Assembly: GCF_018614775.1 (NCBI RefSeq) | Contig: NZ_JAGGOF010000049.1 | Location: 1-40,129, forward strand | DNA length: 40,129 nucleotides | Direction of reading: 5' to 3' | From: Pseudomonas fluorescens | Lineage (GTDB): Bacteria > Pseudomonadota > Gammaproteobacteria > Pseudomonadales > Pseudomonadaceae | Part shown: positions 17,015 through 26,358 of the stretch, one piece after another | Numbering within the stretch: the first letter of the stretch is position 1 | Layout of the letters: every line of letters begins with the position of its first letter | Program-made: the position numbers and the translations under genes | The notes under the pieces: generated by a model | What the model saw: the letters and a program-made list of their open reading frames with translations, nothing else | Database searches by the model: none | What the model was told of the DNA's origin: nothing

Positions 17015-19306
17015 TCAGAGCAACTCAAAACTCTGCTGCTTCACATCCTGGGAATCCAGGCCGATCTGCACGTTGAACTTGCCTGGCTCCGCTGCGTATT
17101 TGAGCTGGGCGTTGAAGAACTTCAGGTCGTCTTCGCTGATGGTGAAGTGGATGACCTTCTTCTCACCGGCCTTGAGCATCACCTTGCGGAAGTTTTTCAG
17201 TTCCTTCACCGGGCGGATGATCGAGCCGGTCACGTCCTGGATGTACAACTGCACCACGGTTTCGCCGTCACGCTTGCCGGTGTTTTCCACCGTCACGCTG
17301 GCGTCGAGTTTGCCGGTCTTGTTCAGCGTGGTCGACGACAGGGCCATGTCCGACAGGCTGAAGTCGGTGTAGCTCAGGCCGTAGCCGAACGGATAGAGCG
17401 GGCCGGTGGTGTCGTCGAAATATTGCGAGGTGTAGTTGCCCGGCTTGCCCGGCGTAAAGGGCCGGCCGATGCTCAGGTGGTTGTAGTAGGTAGGAATCTG
17501 CCCAACAGAGCGTGGGAAGGTGATCGGCAGCTTGCCCGACGGGTTGTAGTCGCCGAACAGCACGTCCGCGATGGCGTTGCCGCCTTCCGTGCCGCTGAAC
17601 CAGGTTTCCAGGATCGCATCGGCTTGCTGTTTTTCCTCCAGCAACGACAGCGGACGGCCATTCATCAGTACCAGCACCAACGGTTTGCCGGTGGCCTTCA
17701 AGGCCTTGATCAGCTCGCGCTGGCTGGCCGGAATGTTCAGCTCGGTGCGGCTCGACGACTCATGGGACATGCCACGGGACTCACCCACGGCGGCCACCAC
17801 CACATCGGCGTCCTGGGCGGCTTTCACCGCTTCGTCGATCAACACCTGGGCCGGGCGCGGATCGTCCACCACTTCCGGGGCATCGAAGTTGAGGAAGTTC
17901 AGGTAATCGAGCACCTTTTTGTCGCCGGTGATGTTGGCGCCACGGGCATAGATGAACTTCGCATCCCCGCCCAGTGCGCGGCTCATGCCGTCGAACAGGG
18001 TGACCGACTGGGCAGGACGGCCGGCGGCGGCCCAACTGCCCATCATGTCGATCGGTGCCTTGGCCAGCGGGCCGACCAGGGCGATTTTCGCGCTCTTCTT
18101 CAGGGGCAGGGTCTGGTTGCGGTTTTCCAGCAGGACCAGACTGCGGCGCGCCACGTCACGGGCATCGGCGCGGTGCAGGCGGCTTTCGGCGTAGGTGTCG
18201 GCCGGGTCATCCTCGGCTTTGCCGATGCGCAGGTACGGGTCCTTGAACAGACCCATGTCGTACTTGGCGGTCAGCACTTCACGCACCGCGTTGTCGACGT
18301 CGCTCTGCTCGATCTCACCGGACTTGAGCAGCCCTGGCAGTTCCTTGCCGTACAGCGAGTCGTTCATGCTCATGTCGATGCCGGCCTTGATCGCCAGCTT
18401 CGCCGCTTCGCGACCGTCGCGGGCGACGCCATGCTTGATCAACTCGAAGATCGCGCCGTGGTCACTGACGGCCAGGCCCTTGAAGCCCCATTCCTTGCGC
18501 AGCAGGTCGTGCATCAGCCAGGTGTTGGCGGTCGCCGGCACGCCGTTGATGGAATTCAGCGCGACCATGACCCCGCCGGCGCCGGCATCGATGGCGGCGC
18601 GGTAGGGCGGCAGGTAGTCCTGGTACATTTTCACCGGGCTCATGTCCACGGTGTTGTAGTCCCGGCCACCTTCAACCGCACCGTACAAGGCAAAGTGCTT
18701 GACGCTGGCCATGATGCTGTCGGCCGCGTTGGCACCGTTGCCCTGGAATGCCTTGACCATCACCCCGGCGATGCGCGACACCAGGTAGGTGTCCTCGCCA
18801 AAGCCTTCGGACGTGCGGCCCCAGCGCGGGTCGCGGGAGATGTCGACCATCGGCGCGAACGTAATGTCCAGGCTGTCGGCCGCCGCTTCCTGGGCGGCAA
18901 TGCGCCCGGAATGGTAGATCGCGTCCATGTCCCAGCTCGAAGCCAGGGCCAGGGGAATCGGGAAAATGGTGCGGTGGCCGTGGATCACGTCATAGGCGAA
19001 GAACATCGGGATCTTCAACCGGCTGCGCATGGCCGCGTCCTGCATCGGACGGTTTTCATCGCGGGTGATGGAGTTGAACGTACCGCCGATATTACCAGCG
19101 GCGATTTCCTTGCGGATCATCTCCCGGGGCATTTCCGGGCCGATGCTGATCAGGCGCAATTGGCCGATCTTCTCTTCGAGGGTCATCTGCTTCATCAGGT
19201 TGCTGATGAAGGCGTCCTTGTTCTCCATGGGGGCTGGAACGTTGTCGGCCAGTACGGATTGACTGGCCAGGGTGACAAACAGGCCCAGCAGACACAGCTT
19301 CTTCAT
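17015..19306 (-). CDS. bglX: periplasmic beta-glucosidase BglX (GH3)
   Basis: A 763-residue glycoside hydrolase family 3 enzyme that removes terminal non-reducing beta-D-glucose in the periplasm. A Sec signal peptide covers about residues 1-20 (cleavage near LADN). The GH3 N-terminal barrel follows. Its nucleophile Asp lies in GLAVSDHGAIFELIKHG. Then come the C-terminal GH3 domain (motif VLVLMNGRPLSL) and a C-terminal fibronectin type III-like domain (DASVTVENTGKRDGETVVQLY). Length and domain order match BglX. It is a single gene on the minus strand; no local regulator is evident. Confidence 0.95.
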   Translation of the reverse strand: MKKLCLLGLFVTLASQSVLADNVPAPMENKDAFISNLMKQMTLEEKIGQLRLISIGPEMPREMIRKEIAAGNIGGTFNSITRDENRPMQDAAMRSRLKIPMFFAYDVIHGHRTIFPIPLALASSWDMDAIYHSGRIAAQEAAADSLDITFAPMVDISRDPRWGRTSEGFGEDTYLVSRIAGVMVKAFQGNGANAADSIMASVKHFALYGAVEGGRDYNTVDMSPVKMYQDYLPPYRAAIDAGAGGVMVALNSINGVPATANTWLMHDLLRKEWGFKGLAVSDHGAIFELIKHGVARDGREAAKLAIKAGIDMSMNDSLYGKELPGLLKSGEIEQSDVDNAVREVLTAKYDMGLFKDPYLRIGKAEDDPADTYAESRLHRADARDVARRSLVLLENRNQTLPLKKSAKIALVGPLAKAPIDMMGSWAAAGRPAQSVTLFDGMSRALGGDAKFIYARGANITGDKKVLDYLNFLNFDAPEVVDDPRPAQVLIDEAVKAAQDADVVVAAVGESRGMSHESSSRTELNIPASQRELIKALKATGKPLVLVLMNGRPLSLLEEKQQADAILETWFSGTEGGNAIADVLFGDYNPSGKLPITFPRSVGQIPTYYNHLSIGRPFTPGKPGNYTSQYFDDTTGPLYPFGYGLSYTDFSLSDMALSSTTLNKTGKLDASVTVENTGKRDGETVVQLYIQDVTGSIIRPVKELKNFRKVMLKAGEKKVIHFTISEDDLKFFNAQLKYAAEPGKFNVQIGLDSQDVKQQSFELL

Positions 19307-19555
19307 GAATGGTTTTCTCGCAAGCCTAAAGGGCGGTGATCAGCACGCGCCGGTCAGCCAAAATGTGAGGAGCGGCTATTGTTGTTCGGTCAAATACAGC
19401 ACACTTTCGAGCCCGCGGGGCTGAACTTAGTTTCGCACCGCGCATCTTTTAGCCCATCGCCCGGATTCAATCCAGTGCGGCGGCCGATTATGCCCTAGAC
19501 GCCGAGGCGATAGGTGGCCGTGTTTTTTTCATTCATGCAAGGGAGAGTTTCACCT

Positions 19556-20164
19556 GTGAACCTACGATTGACCCACCGCAGCGGTCTGCACCTGCTGGCG
19601 CTGATGCTGTTCACCTCGCTGCTGGCCGGTTGCGGCATCAATACCATCCCGACCCTGGACGAACAGGCCAAGGCCGCCTGGGGCCAGGTGCAGAACCAGT
19701 ACCAGCGCCGCGCCGACCTGATTCCCAACCTGGTGGAGACCGTCAAGGGCTACGCCCAGCACGAGCAGGAAACCCTGACCGCGGTGATTGAAGCGCGGGC
19801 CAAGGCCACCTCGATCCAGGTCGACGCCAACACCCTGGACAACCCGGAGAAACTCAAGCAGTTCCAGCAGGCGCAGGACCAGCTCTCCGGTGCGTTGAGC
19901 CGGCTGATGGTGGTGTCCGAGCGGTATCCTGACCTCAAGGCCAACCAGAACTTCCTCGCCTTGCAATCGCAACTCGAAGGCACCGAGAACCGTATCGCCG
20001 TGGCTCGCCGCGATTTCATCCTGGCAGTGCAGCAATACAACACCGAAATCCGCACGTTCCCAGGGCGCCTGTGGCACAGCGTGATGTACAGCGACCTGCC
20101 GATTCGCCAGACCTTCGAGGCCACCAGCCCGGACGCCGAAAAAGCGCCACAGGTGAAGTTCTGA
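19556..20164 (+). CDS. lemA: LemA family lipoprotein
   Basis: A 202-residue lipoprotein with the LemA helical-bundle domain. I chose the GTG at 19556 because GGGAGAG lies 8 bases upstream and the resulting N-terminus is a lipoprotein signal ending in LLAGC (Cys26). The family core WGQVQNQYQRRADLIPNLVE and the C-terminal NTEIRTFPGRLW are clear. The function of LemA is not settled; it is a membrane-anchored alpha-helical protein. It is followed by two TPM-domain genes, a very common lemA-TPM arrangement, probably one operon interrupted by a REP pair. Confidence 0.92.
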   Translation: MNLRLTHRSGLHLLALMLFTSLLAGCGINTIPTLDEQAKAAWGQVQNQYQRRADLIPNLVETVKGYAQHEQETLTAVIEARAKATSIQVDANTLDNPEKLKQFQQAQDQLSGALSRLMVVSERYPDLKANQNFLALQSQLEGTENRIAVARRDFILAVQQYNTEIRTFPGRLWHSVMYSDLPIRQTFEATSPDAEKAPQVKF

Positions 20165-20189
20165 TCAGTACCCGGCAGCCTGAAGCAGC

Positions 20190-20278
20190 GTGGGAGCGGG
20201 CTTGCTCGCGAAGGCTGCAGCACATCCAACCCGTGTTGCAAGCTGACCCATCGCTTTCGCGAGCAAGCCCGCTCCCAC
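20190..20278. repeat. REP pair (inverted, 89 bp) inside the lemA-TPM operon
   Basis: GTGGGAGCGGGCTTGCTCGC left arm and its complement ending GCCCGCTCCCAC on the right. This is the GCGGGCTTGC subtype. It lies between two genes transcribed in the same direction and ends immediately before AGAGG, the likely ribosome binding site of the next gene. Confidence 0.93.
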
Positions 20279-20288
20279 AGAGGTTCCA

Positions 20289-21065
20289 ATGCGCGTGTTG
20301 AAGTTTGGCCTGGTGCTGTTGCTCTGGGTATTTGCCATCTCGGCCCAGGCCGAGTTGAGGTTTCCGGCGCTGACCGGGCGGGTGGTGGACGCCGCCCAAC
20401 TGCTCGAGCCGGCGGTGCGGACGCAACTGGAGGCCCAGCTCACGGCCCACGAGCAGGCGACCGGCGAGCAAGTGGTCGTCGTCACCGTGCCTGACCTGCA
20501 AGGCGCCAGGATCGAAGACTTCGGCTATCTGCTGGGCCGCCACTGGGGCATCGGGCAGAAGGATAAAAACAACGGCGCGCTGCTGATCGTTGCCCGGGAT
20601 GACCGTAAGCTGCGGATCGAAGTGGGCTACGGTCTGGAAGATCGCCTGACCGACGCCCAGAGTTCGGTGATCATCAACCAGGTGATCACTCCGGCGTTCA
20701 AGATCGGCAATTTCAGCAAGGGCATCAGTGACGGCGTGGCGGCCATGCTGGTGGTGCTGGGAGGCAGCCCGCTGGATGTGCCGGCAACGCCGGTGTACAG
20801 CTCGGACGAGCAGGATGAGGGCGATTTCGTCCAGCGGCACCCGTGGCTGTTCGTGATGCTGGTGATGCTGTTTATCACCACCGTCATGGTGGGCCAGGTG
20901 CTGGGCATCCTGCCCGTTAGTGTCGGCAGTTCCAGTGGATCCAGTGGTTCCAGTAGTTCCGGGAGCAGCGGTTCCAGTTATGGCGATTCTGACAGCGGTG
21001 GAGGCGGTGGTTTCAGCGGTGGCGGCGGCAGTTTCGGTGGCGGCGGTTCGTCGGGCGGCTGGTGA
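20289..21065 (+). CDS. TPM-domain protein (YgcG family)
   Basis: A 258-residue exported protein. Signal peptide about residues 1-21 (cleavage after AQA), then a TPM domain (about 25-150; motifs DAAQLLEPAVRTQLEAQL, GIGQKDKNNGALLIVA and RIEVGYGLEDRLTDAQ). A transmembrane segment follows (about 182-205), and the tail is a Ser-rich linker ending in Gly-rich repeats of the form SGGGGSFGGGG. The TPM domain belongs to the TLP18.3/Psb32/MOLO-1 family; some members bind calcium or act in envelope maintenance, and no activity is proven for this one. AGAGG 5 bases before the ATG is the likely ribosome binding site, adjacent to the REP pair. Confidence 0.9.
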   Translation: MRVLKFGLVLLLWVFAISAQAELRFPALTGRVVDAAQLLEPAVRTQLEAQLTAHEQATGEQVVVVTVPDLQGARIEDFGYLLGRHWGIGQKDKNNGALLIVARDDRKLRIEVGYGLEDRLTDAQSSVIINQVITPAFKIGNFSKGISDGVAAMLVVLGGSPLDVPATPVYSSDEQDEGDFVQRHPWLFVMLVMLFITTVMVGQVLGILPVSVGSSSGSSGSSSSGSSGSSYGDSDSGGGGGFSGGGGSFGGGGSSGGW

Positions 21066-21093
21066 CAATCATAATGAGCAGGCATTTCTAACC

Positions 21094-21711
21094 ATGGCAT
21101 TACTGACTGAACACGAACAACGCAAGGTCGCCGAGGCCATCGCCCGGGTCGAGCGGGACACTGACGCCGAACTGGTCACGGTGCTCGCCGCCCGCGCCGA
21201 CGACTATGCCTACATCCCGCTGCTGTGGGCCAGCCTGTTTGCCCTGGTGGTGCCCGGCGTGGTGCATTACCTCACGGGCTGGCTGGCCATGCATAGCCTG
21301 TTGCTGGTGCAATGGCTCAGCTTCATCGGGCTGTGCCTGGTGTTGCGCATTCCCCGCATCACCACGCACCTTGTTCCCCGTTCCGTGCGGCATTGGCGCG
21401 CCTCCAACCTGGCGCGCCGGCAGTTTCTCGAACAGAACCTGCATCACACGGTAGGCAGCACGGGCATGTTGATCTTTGTGTGCGAGGCCGAGCGGTACGT
21501 GGAAATCCTGGTGGACGAAGGCATCTCCAAGCGACTCGACAACAAGCGCTGGGACGCCATCGTCGCCGCGTTCACTCAGCAGGTTCGCCAGGGGCAGACT
21601 TTGCAGGGGTTCGTGACCTGCATCGAAGCCTGCGGCGAACTGCTCAAGGAGCATGTACCGGTGACCCATGCGCGTAATGAGTTGCCGAACCGGTTGGTGG
21701 TTTTAGGCTGA
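21094..21711 (+). CDS. second TPM-domain membrane protein
   Basis: A 205-residue membrane protein without a signal peptide. It starts with a short cytoplasmic part of the TPM fold (EHEQRKVAEAIARVERDTDAELVTVLAA), has two hydrophobic segments (about 43-62 and 68-88), and continues with the C-terminal part of the domain (GSTGMLIFVCEAERYVEILVDEGI). Start at 21094 is chosen to exclude the overlapping Gly-rich tail of the upstream gene; the spacing to that gene is 28 bases. Together with lemA and the first TPM gene it forms a typical trio. The function is not established. Confidence 0.87.
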   Translation: MALLTEHEQRKVAEAIARVERDTDAELVTVLAARADDYAYIPLLWASLFALVVPGVVHYLTGWLAMHSLLLVQWLSFIGLCLVLRIPRITTHLVPRSVRHWRASNLARRQFLEQNLHHTVGSTGMLIFVCEAERYVEILVDEGISKRLDNKRWDAIVAAFTQQVRQGQTLQGFVTCIEACGELLKEHVPVTHARNELPNRLVVLG

Positions 21712-21735
21712 TAAGCCTGCTGTCGGCACAAGCCT

Positions 21736-21824
21736 GTGGGAGCAAAGCTTGCTCGCGATGAACGATGACTCGGTTTGGCCTGCCGAATCGCGGCGTATTC
21801 ATCGTGGGCAAGCCTTGCTCTCAC
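21736..21824. repeat. degenerate REP pair
   Basis: Left arm GTGGGAGCAAAGCTTGCTCG and right arm GGCAAGCCTTGCTCTCACA form a less perfect pair than the others. It lies between the second TPM gene and the methyltransferase gene, 24 bases after the TPM stop. Confidence 0.75.
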
Positions 21825-21926
21825 AGAGGCTGCTGCTCGCCACACCAACTTTTCCGTGCCCTGGCTGCCCATCCCCCCTAAAATACCGACCAATCCCGAT
21901 TCGCCCCGCCCCGAGGCCGCTTGTTC

Positions 21927-23144
21927 ATGTCCGTCACCGCAACCCCCGCCCGTCCCGCGCCGGATCACCACGCCCAGTTCGTCGAGCTGCTGCGCACCAG
22001 CCTTGCGCAGAACGCGTTCATCAAACTGGTGCTGGCCAAGTATGTCGGGGACGAAGCGGACCTGCAGCGGTTGATCATCAAGCCGTTGACGGTCAAGGAC
22101 CAGCCCTGCCTGTCCTTCGTCTACCGCTACAAGACCCGCGACATCACCAGGAATTTCCCGCTGACCGAAGGCGTGGACACCGTCGCCGCGCTCTTGCCGG
22201 CGTCGTTCAAGAACGCGCACCTGTTGGCGGTTACCGACGAGGCGCAGTTGGAATACAGCAAGAAAGGCAAGTCTTCGCTGTTCAAGAGCAAGCCCCAGCA
22301 ACTGCGGGAGGTGCCGTCCGGCGAGCACAACCGCGAAAAGCACCGCTTCCTCGACCTGAGCCGGCCGTTCCTGGCCGACCTGGGCGTGACCAATCACAAG
22401 CACGAGCTGATTCCGGCGATGTCGCGCAAGTGGAAGCAGATCAACAAATTCATTGAGGTCTTCAGCCATGCGCTGACGTCTTCGCCCCTGGCCCTGGACA
22501 AGCCGGTGCGGGTTTCGGATTTCGGCTCGGGCAAGGGCTACCTGACGTTCGCCATCCACGATTACCTGCGCAATACCTTGCAGGCCGAAGGCGTGGTGAC
22601 CGGCGTCGAATTGCGTGAAGACATGGTCAAGCTGTGCAATGAAGCGGCCGCGCGGCTGGACCACCCGGGCCTGAGCTTCCAGCACGGTGACGTGCGCAGT
22701 GTGGCGCCGAGCGCGGTGGACGTGATGATCGCCCTGCACGCCTGCGACATCGCCACCGACTACGCGATCCACATGGGCATTCGCTCGGGCGCCTCGATCA
22801 TCATGTGCTCGCCGTGCTGCCATAAACAGATCCGCCTGCAGATCCAGAGCCCGGCCTTGCTCAAACCGATGCTGCAATACGGCTTGCACCTGGGCCAACA
22901 GGCGGAAATGGTCACCGACAGTCTGCGGGCACTGTTCCTGGAAGCCTGCGGCTACGAAACCAAGGTGTTCGAGTTCATCTCCCTGGACCACACCAACAAG
23001 AACAAGATGATCCTGGCGGTCAAACGCGCCGAACCGGTGGACCCGACCGAACTGCTGGCGAAAATCCAGGCACTCAAGGCGTTTTATCACATCACCGAGC
23101 ATTGCCTGGAAACGCTCTTGCGGGCGGATGGGATTCTCGGCTGA
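21927..23144 (+). CDS. class I SAM-dependent methyltransferase
   Basis: A 405-residue methyltransferase. The SAM-binding motif I is VSDFGSGKGYLTFAIHDYL (near residue 196), followed by an acidic residue-containing strand (VTGVELREDMVKLC). A Pro-Cys-Cys-His motif, SPCCHKQIRLQIQ, near residue 295 is characteristic of a broad methyltransferase group of unknown substrate, sometimes suggested to act on RNA. The N-terminal 150 residues form an additional domain, perhaps for substrate binding, with a Lys-rich segment (KKGKSSLFKSKPQQL). The ATG at 21927 has GAGG about 10 bases upstream; a TTG two codons earlier is less likely. The substrate is unknown. Confidence 0.85.
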   Translation: MSVTATPARPAPDHHAQFVELLRTSLAQNAFIKLVLAKYVGDEADLQRLIIKPLTVKDQPCLSFVYRYKTRDITRNFPLTEGVDTVAALLPASFKNAHLLAVTDEAQLEYSKKGKSSLFKSKPQQLREVPSGEHNREKHRFLDLSRPFLADLGVTNHKHELIPAMSRKWKQINKFIEVFSHALTSSPLALDKPVRVSDFGSGKGYLTFAIHDYLRNTLQAEGVVTGVELREDMVKLCNEAAARLDHPGLSFQHGDVRSVAPSAVDVMIALHACDIATDYAIHMGIRSGASIIMCSPCCHKQIRLQIQSPALLKPMLQYGLHLGQQAEMVTDSLRALFLEACGYETKVFEFISLDHTNKNKMILAVKRAEPVDPTELLAKIQALKAFYHITEHCLETLLRADGILG

Positions 23145-23158
23145 CCACCGCCCGCCCT

Positions 23159-23245
23159 GTGGGAGCGAGCCTGCTCGCGATTGAACGATGACACGGTTCA
23201 ACTGATGAACCGCGGCGCCTGAATCGCGAGCAGGCTCGCTCCCAC
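23159..23245. repeat. REP pair (inverted, 87 bp)
   Basis: GTGGGAGCGAGCCTGCTCGC and its complement ending GGCTCGCTCCCAC. It sits 14 bases after the methyltransferase stop and about 125 bases before the DJ-1/PfpI start. Confidence 0.92.
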
Positions 23246-23369
23246 AAAAGCATCTTCGCGTTCACTCGCGTGCAACCCGTCAGGTCATGACGGCTTATCA
23301 CACCTGTCGCGACATCCCGGACTACCTTTAAGGCGTTCCCACTCACGCATTCCCAAAGGAGCCCAGCCC

Positions 23370-23951
23370 ATGGCGGCCAAGAAAATCCTGATGCTGGTCG
23401 GCGATTACGTCGAAGACTATGAAGTGATGGTGCCGTTCCAGGCCTTGCAGATGGTCGGCCACACCGTGCACGCGGTCTGTCCGGACAAGCGCGCCGGGCA
23501 GACGGTGCGCACGGCGATCCACGATTTCGAAGGCGACCAGACCTACAGCGAAAAGCCGGGGCACCTGTTCGCCCTCAACCACGACTTCGCCGGTGTCGAC
23601 GCCGCCGACTACGACGCGCTGCTGGTGCCGGGCGGGCGGGCGCCGGAATACCTGCGGCTGAATGAACAAGTCCTGCAACTGGTGCGCGACTTCGATCTGG
23701 CCGGCAAGCCGATTGCAGCGGTCTGTCACGGCGCGCAATTGCTGGCAGCGGCGGGCATTCTCGACGGGCGCGAATGCAGTGCCTACCCGGCGTGCGCCCC
23801 GGAAGTGCGGCTGGCGGGCGGGACTTACATCGACCTTGCAGTGACCGAAGGCCATGTCCAGGGCAACCTGGCGACCGCACCGGCCTGGCCGGCGCATCCG
23901 AACTGGCTGGCGGGTTTCCTGACCTTGCTGGGCACGGCCATTACGCTGTAG
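23370..23951 (+). CDS. DJ-1/PfpI family protein
   Basis: A 193-residue cytoplasmic protein of the DJ-1/PfpI superfamily. The nucleophile elbow is [10 protein letters not shown] with Cys119 followed by His120, and a conserved Glu lies in the N-terminal [10 protein letters not shown] segment (Glu15 or Glu18). Superfamily members include glyoxalases, deglycases, proteases and chaperones. The larger size and the inserted segment (residues 45-75, [20 protein letters not shown]) match the group often annotated as PfpI-like protease or isonitrile-hydratase-like, but the activity is not certain. AAAGGAG is a strong ribosome binding site at the right distance. Monocistronic by context. Confidence 0.88.
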   Translation: MAAKKILMLVGDYVEDYEVMVPFQALQMVGHTVHAVCPDKRAGQTVRTAIHDFEGDQTYSEKPGHLFALNHDFAGVDAADYDALLVPGGRAPEYLRLNEQVLQLVRDFDLAGKPIAAVCHGAQLLAAAGILDGRECSAYPACAPEVRLAGGTYIDLAVTEGHVQGNLATAPAWPAHPNWLAGFLTLLGTAITL

Positions 23952-24004
23952 TCACGCTGCGCGTCGAACGGGCAGGGCCACGGGTGCCTAGCCTGATCAG
24001 GCGA

Positions 24005-25024
24005 TTAAACCTCCACCGGCACCGATAGTCTCGGATCACCCAGCGGATGGCTTTTGGCGTCGTAGAACCGCAGCTCCACGGCAAGCCCCTGGAACACCTG
24101 GGCGTAATGGCGCTTCTGGTGCTGGATGAACGCCTGGCTGCGCGGGTAGATCGAGATCGCCACGGTCTTGGGGGCCGCCTGGCGAAGGGCATCGACGATG
24201 TGCCGGTCCTGCTCGCCGAGGGCATGGCCGAACAGGCACAGGTTGTCGCCGTGGTGCAGCAACTGGTCGTAGCAGAAGGACAGGTAATCGGAGCTGCGGA
24301 TCGTCTTGAGCTTGTCCTGGCTCGGACCTTCATTGACGAACAATGGCACATCGTCAAGGGTCTTGAGGGTGTTGTTGATGGCGAAACTGCCCAGCAACGT
24401 GCCCTCGGTGGACGTCAGCTTGCGCGCCGTGCCGTCCTGGTTGCGCACCAGATGCAGGCCACCGTGCAGGTACAACAGGCGCGGTTTGTCAGTGGTCACC
24501 TGGCTCAGGTCAAAATGGTGCTCGCTGCCCAGGAACAGGTCGGTGAGGGTGTCGGGCACGTGCTGGATCGCCCAGTGGTTGAGCAAGTCGTAATTGGTGG
24601 TGAACACCGTACGGTAGCGGCACAACGCCTGGTTGAGCGTCGCCAGCGTCGAGGGCTGCACCAGTCGCCAGGGGATGTGCACCGCGTGCACGGTATTGAT
24701 CAGCGCTTCCTTGATCGCGTAGTAGCGATTGCGCGGGGCGGCGGAGCTGACGGCCAGGGCCTTGTTGACCCGGCTGGTGGTTTTCAGCGCACCGAGTACC
24801 TGCTCGAAACTGCGCGTCTGCAGCGCCTCGAACACACTCAGTTCCGACGGGCTCAGAGGCTTTTCTTCGACAGTACGGGCGTTTTCGAACAGCGAGTCAT
24901 AGCCGAAATCGTCCCACACCGCGCGGCTGGCGCCATTGCCCAGCAGCAGGCCGCTGAAGTTGGTGCTGGCCTGCAAGGCCGCCCAATCTTCAAGCCGGGC
25001 GTCATATTCCTGGAAATCGGTCAT
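24005..25024 (-). CDS. DUF4917 family protein with SIR2-like motifs
   Basis: A 339-residue soluble protein that I match to DUF4917. It carries in order GNGAS (residues 29-33, the nucleotide-binding glycine motif), TTNYD (142-146, with Asn144), YLHG (185-188, with His187) and GHALGEQD (266-273). The same order of motifs occurs in SIR2-like NAD-dependent enzymes, including those used in anti-phage defence; in true sirtuins the Asn and His are catalytic. The MTD start at 25024 is preferred because GGATGAG lies upstream; an ATG four codons earlier is an alternative. It is divergent from the yiaY-type gene. NAD cleavage is inferred from motifs only. Confidence 0.8.
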   Translation of the reverse strand: MTDFQEYDARLEDWAALQASTNFSGLLLGNGASRAVWDDFGYDSLFENARTVEEKPLSPSELSVFEALQTRSFEQVLGALKTTSRVNKALAVSSAAPRNRYYAIKEALINTVHAVHIPWRLVQPSTLATLNQALCRYRTVFTTNYDLLNHWAIQHVPDTLTDLFLGSEHHFDLSQVTTDKPRLLYLHGGLHLVRNQDGTARKLTSTEGTLLGSFAINNTLKTLDDVPLFVNEGPSQDKLKTIRSSDYLSFCYDQLLHHGDNLCLFGHALGEQDRHIVDALRQAAPKTVAISIYPRSQAFIQHQKRHYAQVFQGLAVELRFYDAKSHPLGDPRLSVPVEV

Positions 25025-25163
25025 CGTGAAGCTCATCCAAAACGTGGCAAAGGCAGGGCGCGACTTTATCACGCCAGAGTCTTGAGCCAGATCAAGGAGC
25101 GCGGTGACTGATCGGTCAATCCTGTAGTCCCTACCGATCCGGTCTCTTCCAGGAGCGTGTCCC

Positions 25164-26312
25164 TTGAGCAACACCTTTTTCATTCCCGCCGTGAACATCA
25201 TGGGCCTGGGTTGCCTCGACGAGGCCATGACCGCCATTCGCAACTACGGTTTTCGCAAGGCACTGATTGTCACCGACGCAGGGTTGGCCAAGGCTGGCGT
25301 GGCGTCCAAGGTGGTCGAACTGCTGGCCATCCAGGATGTCGACGCGGTGATCTTCGACGGTGCCAAGCCCAACCCCAGCATTGCCAATGTCGAGCAGGGG
25401 CTGGTGTTGCTGAAGGAGAGCGAGTGTGACTTCGTTGTGTCGCTGGGTGGCGGCTCGCCCCACGACTGCGCCAAGGGCATCGCGTTATGTGCCACCAATG
25501 GTGGGCAGATTCGTGACTATGAAGGTGTCGACCGCTCAAGCAAGCCGCAATTGCCATTGATCGCCATCAATACCACCGCCGGCACCGCCAGTGAGATGAC
25601 CCGTTTTTGCATCATCACCGACGAGACACGCCACGTGAAAATGGCCATTGTCGATCGCAACGTCACGCCCCTGATGTCGGTGAACGACCCGGCGCTGATG
25701 GTCGCGATGCCCAAGGGCCTGACCGCTGCCACCGGCATGGATGCGCTGACCCACGCGATCGAGGCGTATGTGTCCACCGCCGCCACGCCGATTACCGATG
25801 CCTGCGCCCTGAAGGCCATCACCCTGATCAGCAACAATCTGCGCCTGGCCGTGCGCGACGGCAGTGATCTGGCGGCGCGGGAGAACATGGCCTATGCGCA
25901 GTTTCTGGCAGGGATGGCGTTCAACAATGCTTCGCTGGGGTTCGTCCACGCCATGGCCCATCAACTGGGTGGCTTCTACGACTTGCCGCACGGGGTGTGC
26001 AACGCGGTGCTGCTGCCTCATGTGCAAAGCTTCAACGCCTCGGTGTGCGCCGCTCGCCTGAACGACGTGGGCCGAGCCATGGGCGTCGATACGCCGGGGG
26101 CCAGCGTGGAAGAGGGCGCCCAGGTCGCCATTGCGGCGATCCGCAGCCTCGCCCACGACGTGGACATTCCGGCCGGCCTGCGCGAATTGGGCGTACGCCT
26201 CAATGACGTACCGGTGCTGGCTGCCAACGCCTTGAAGGACGCTTGCGGCCTGACCAACCCACGGGCTGCGGACCAGCGGCAGATCGAGGAAATTTTCCGC
26301 AGCGCGTACTAG
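25164..26312 (+). CDS. yiaY: iron-containing alcohol dehydrogenase (YiaY-like)
   Basis: A 382-residue cytoplasmic NAD-dependent group III alcohol dehydrogenase. It closely follows E. coli YiaY throughout, with the NAD-binding [14 protein letters not shown] (about residues 93-106) and the metal-ligand regions [31 protein letters not shown]. The start is a TTG with AGGAG about 8 bases upstream; the resulting N-terminus [13 protein letters not shown] fits the family exactly, so TTG is well supported. The physiological alcohol is unknown; ErcA, the Pseudomonas ethanol-oxidation homologue, is related, but no exa/ped genes are nearby. Confidence 0.92.
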   Translation: MSNTFFIPAVNIMGLGCLDEAMTAIRNYGFRKALIVTDAGLAKAGVASKVVELLAIQDVDAVIFDGAKPNPSIANVEQGLVLLKESECDFVVSLGGGSPHDCAKGIALCATNGGQIRDYEGVDRSSKPQLPLIAINTTAGTASEMTRFCIITDETRHVKMAIVDRNVTPLMSVNDPALMVAMPKGLTAATGMDALTHAIEAYVSTAATPITDACALKAITLISNNLRLAVRDGSDLAARENMAYAQFLAGMAFNNASLGFVHAMAHQLGGFYDLPHGVCNAVLLPHVQSFNASVCAARLNDVGRAMGVDTPGASVEEGAQVAIAAIRSLAHDVDIPAGLRELGVRLNDVPVLAANALKDACGLTNPRAADQRQIEEIFRSAY

Positions 26313-26358
26313 TGACCTGTGTGGCTGATTCCTGCACTCAAATTAACCGTACAGGCCA

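Noticed and set aside
17147..19339. A 730-codon open frame antisense to bglX, and similar long antisense frames over emhC, emhB and ung
   Set aside because: High-GC codon bias keeps the opposite strand open. These frames have no family motifs or ribosome binding sites and mirror real genes.
23277..23293. Hairpin CCGTCA-ggtca-TGACGG upstream of the DJ-1/PfpI gene
   Set aside because: Only 6 bp, with no T tract or regulator association; could be chance.
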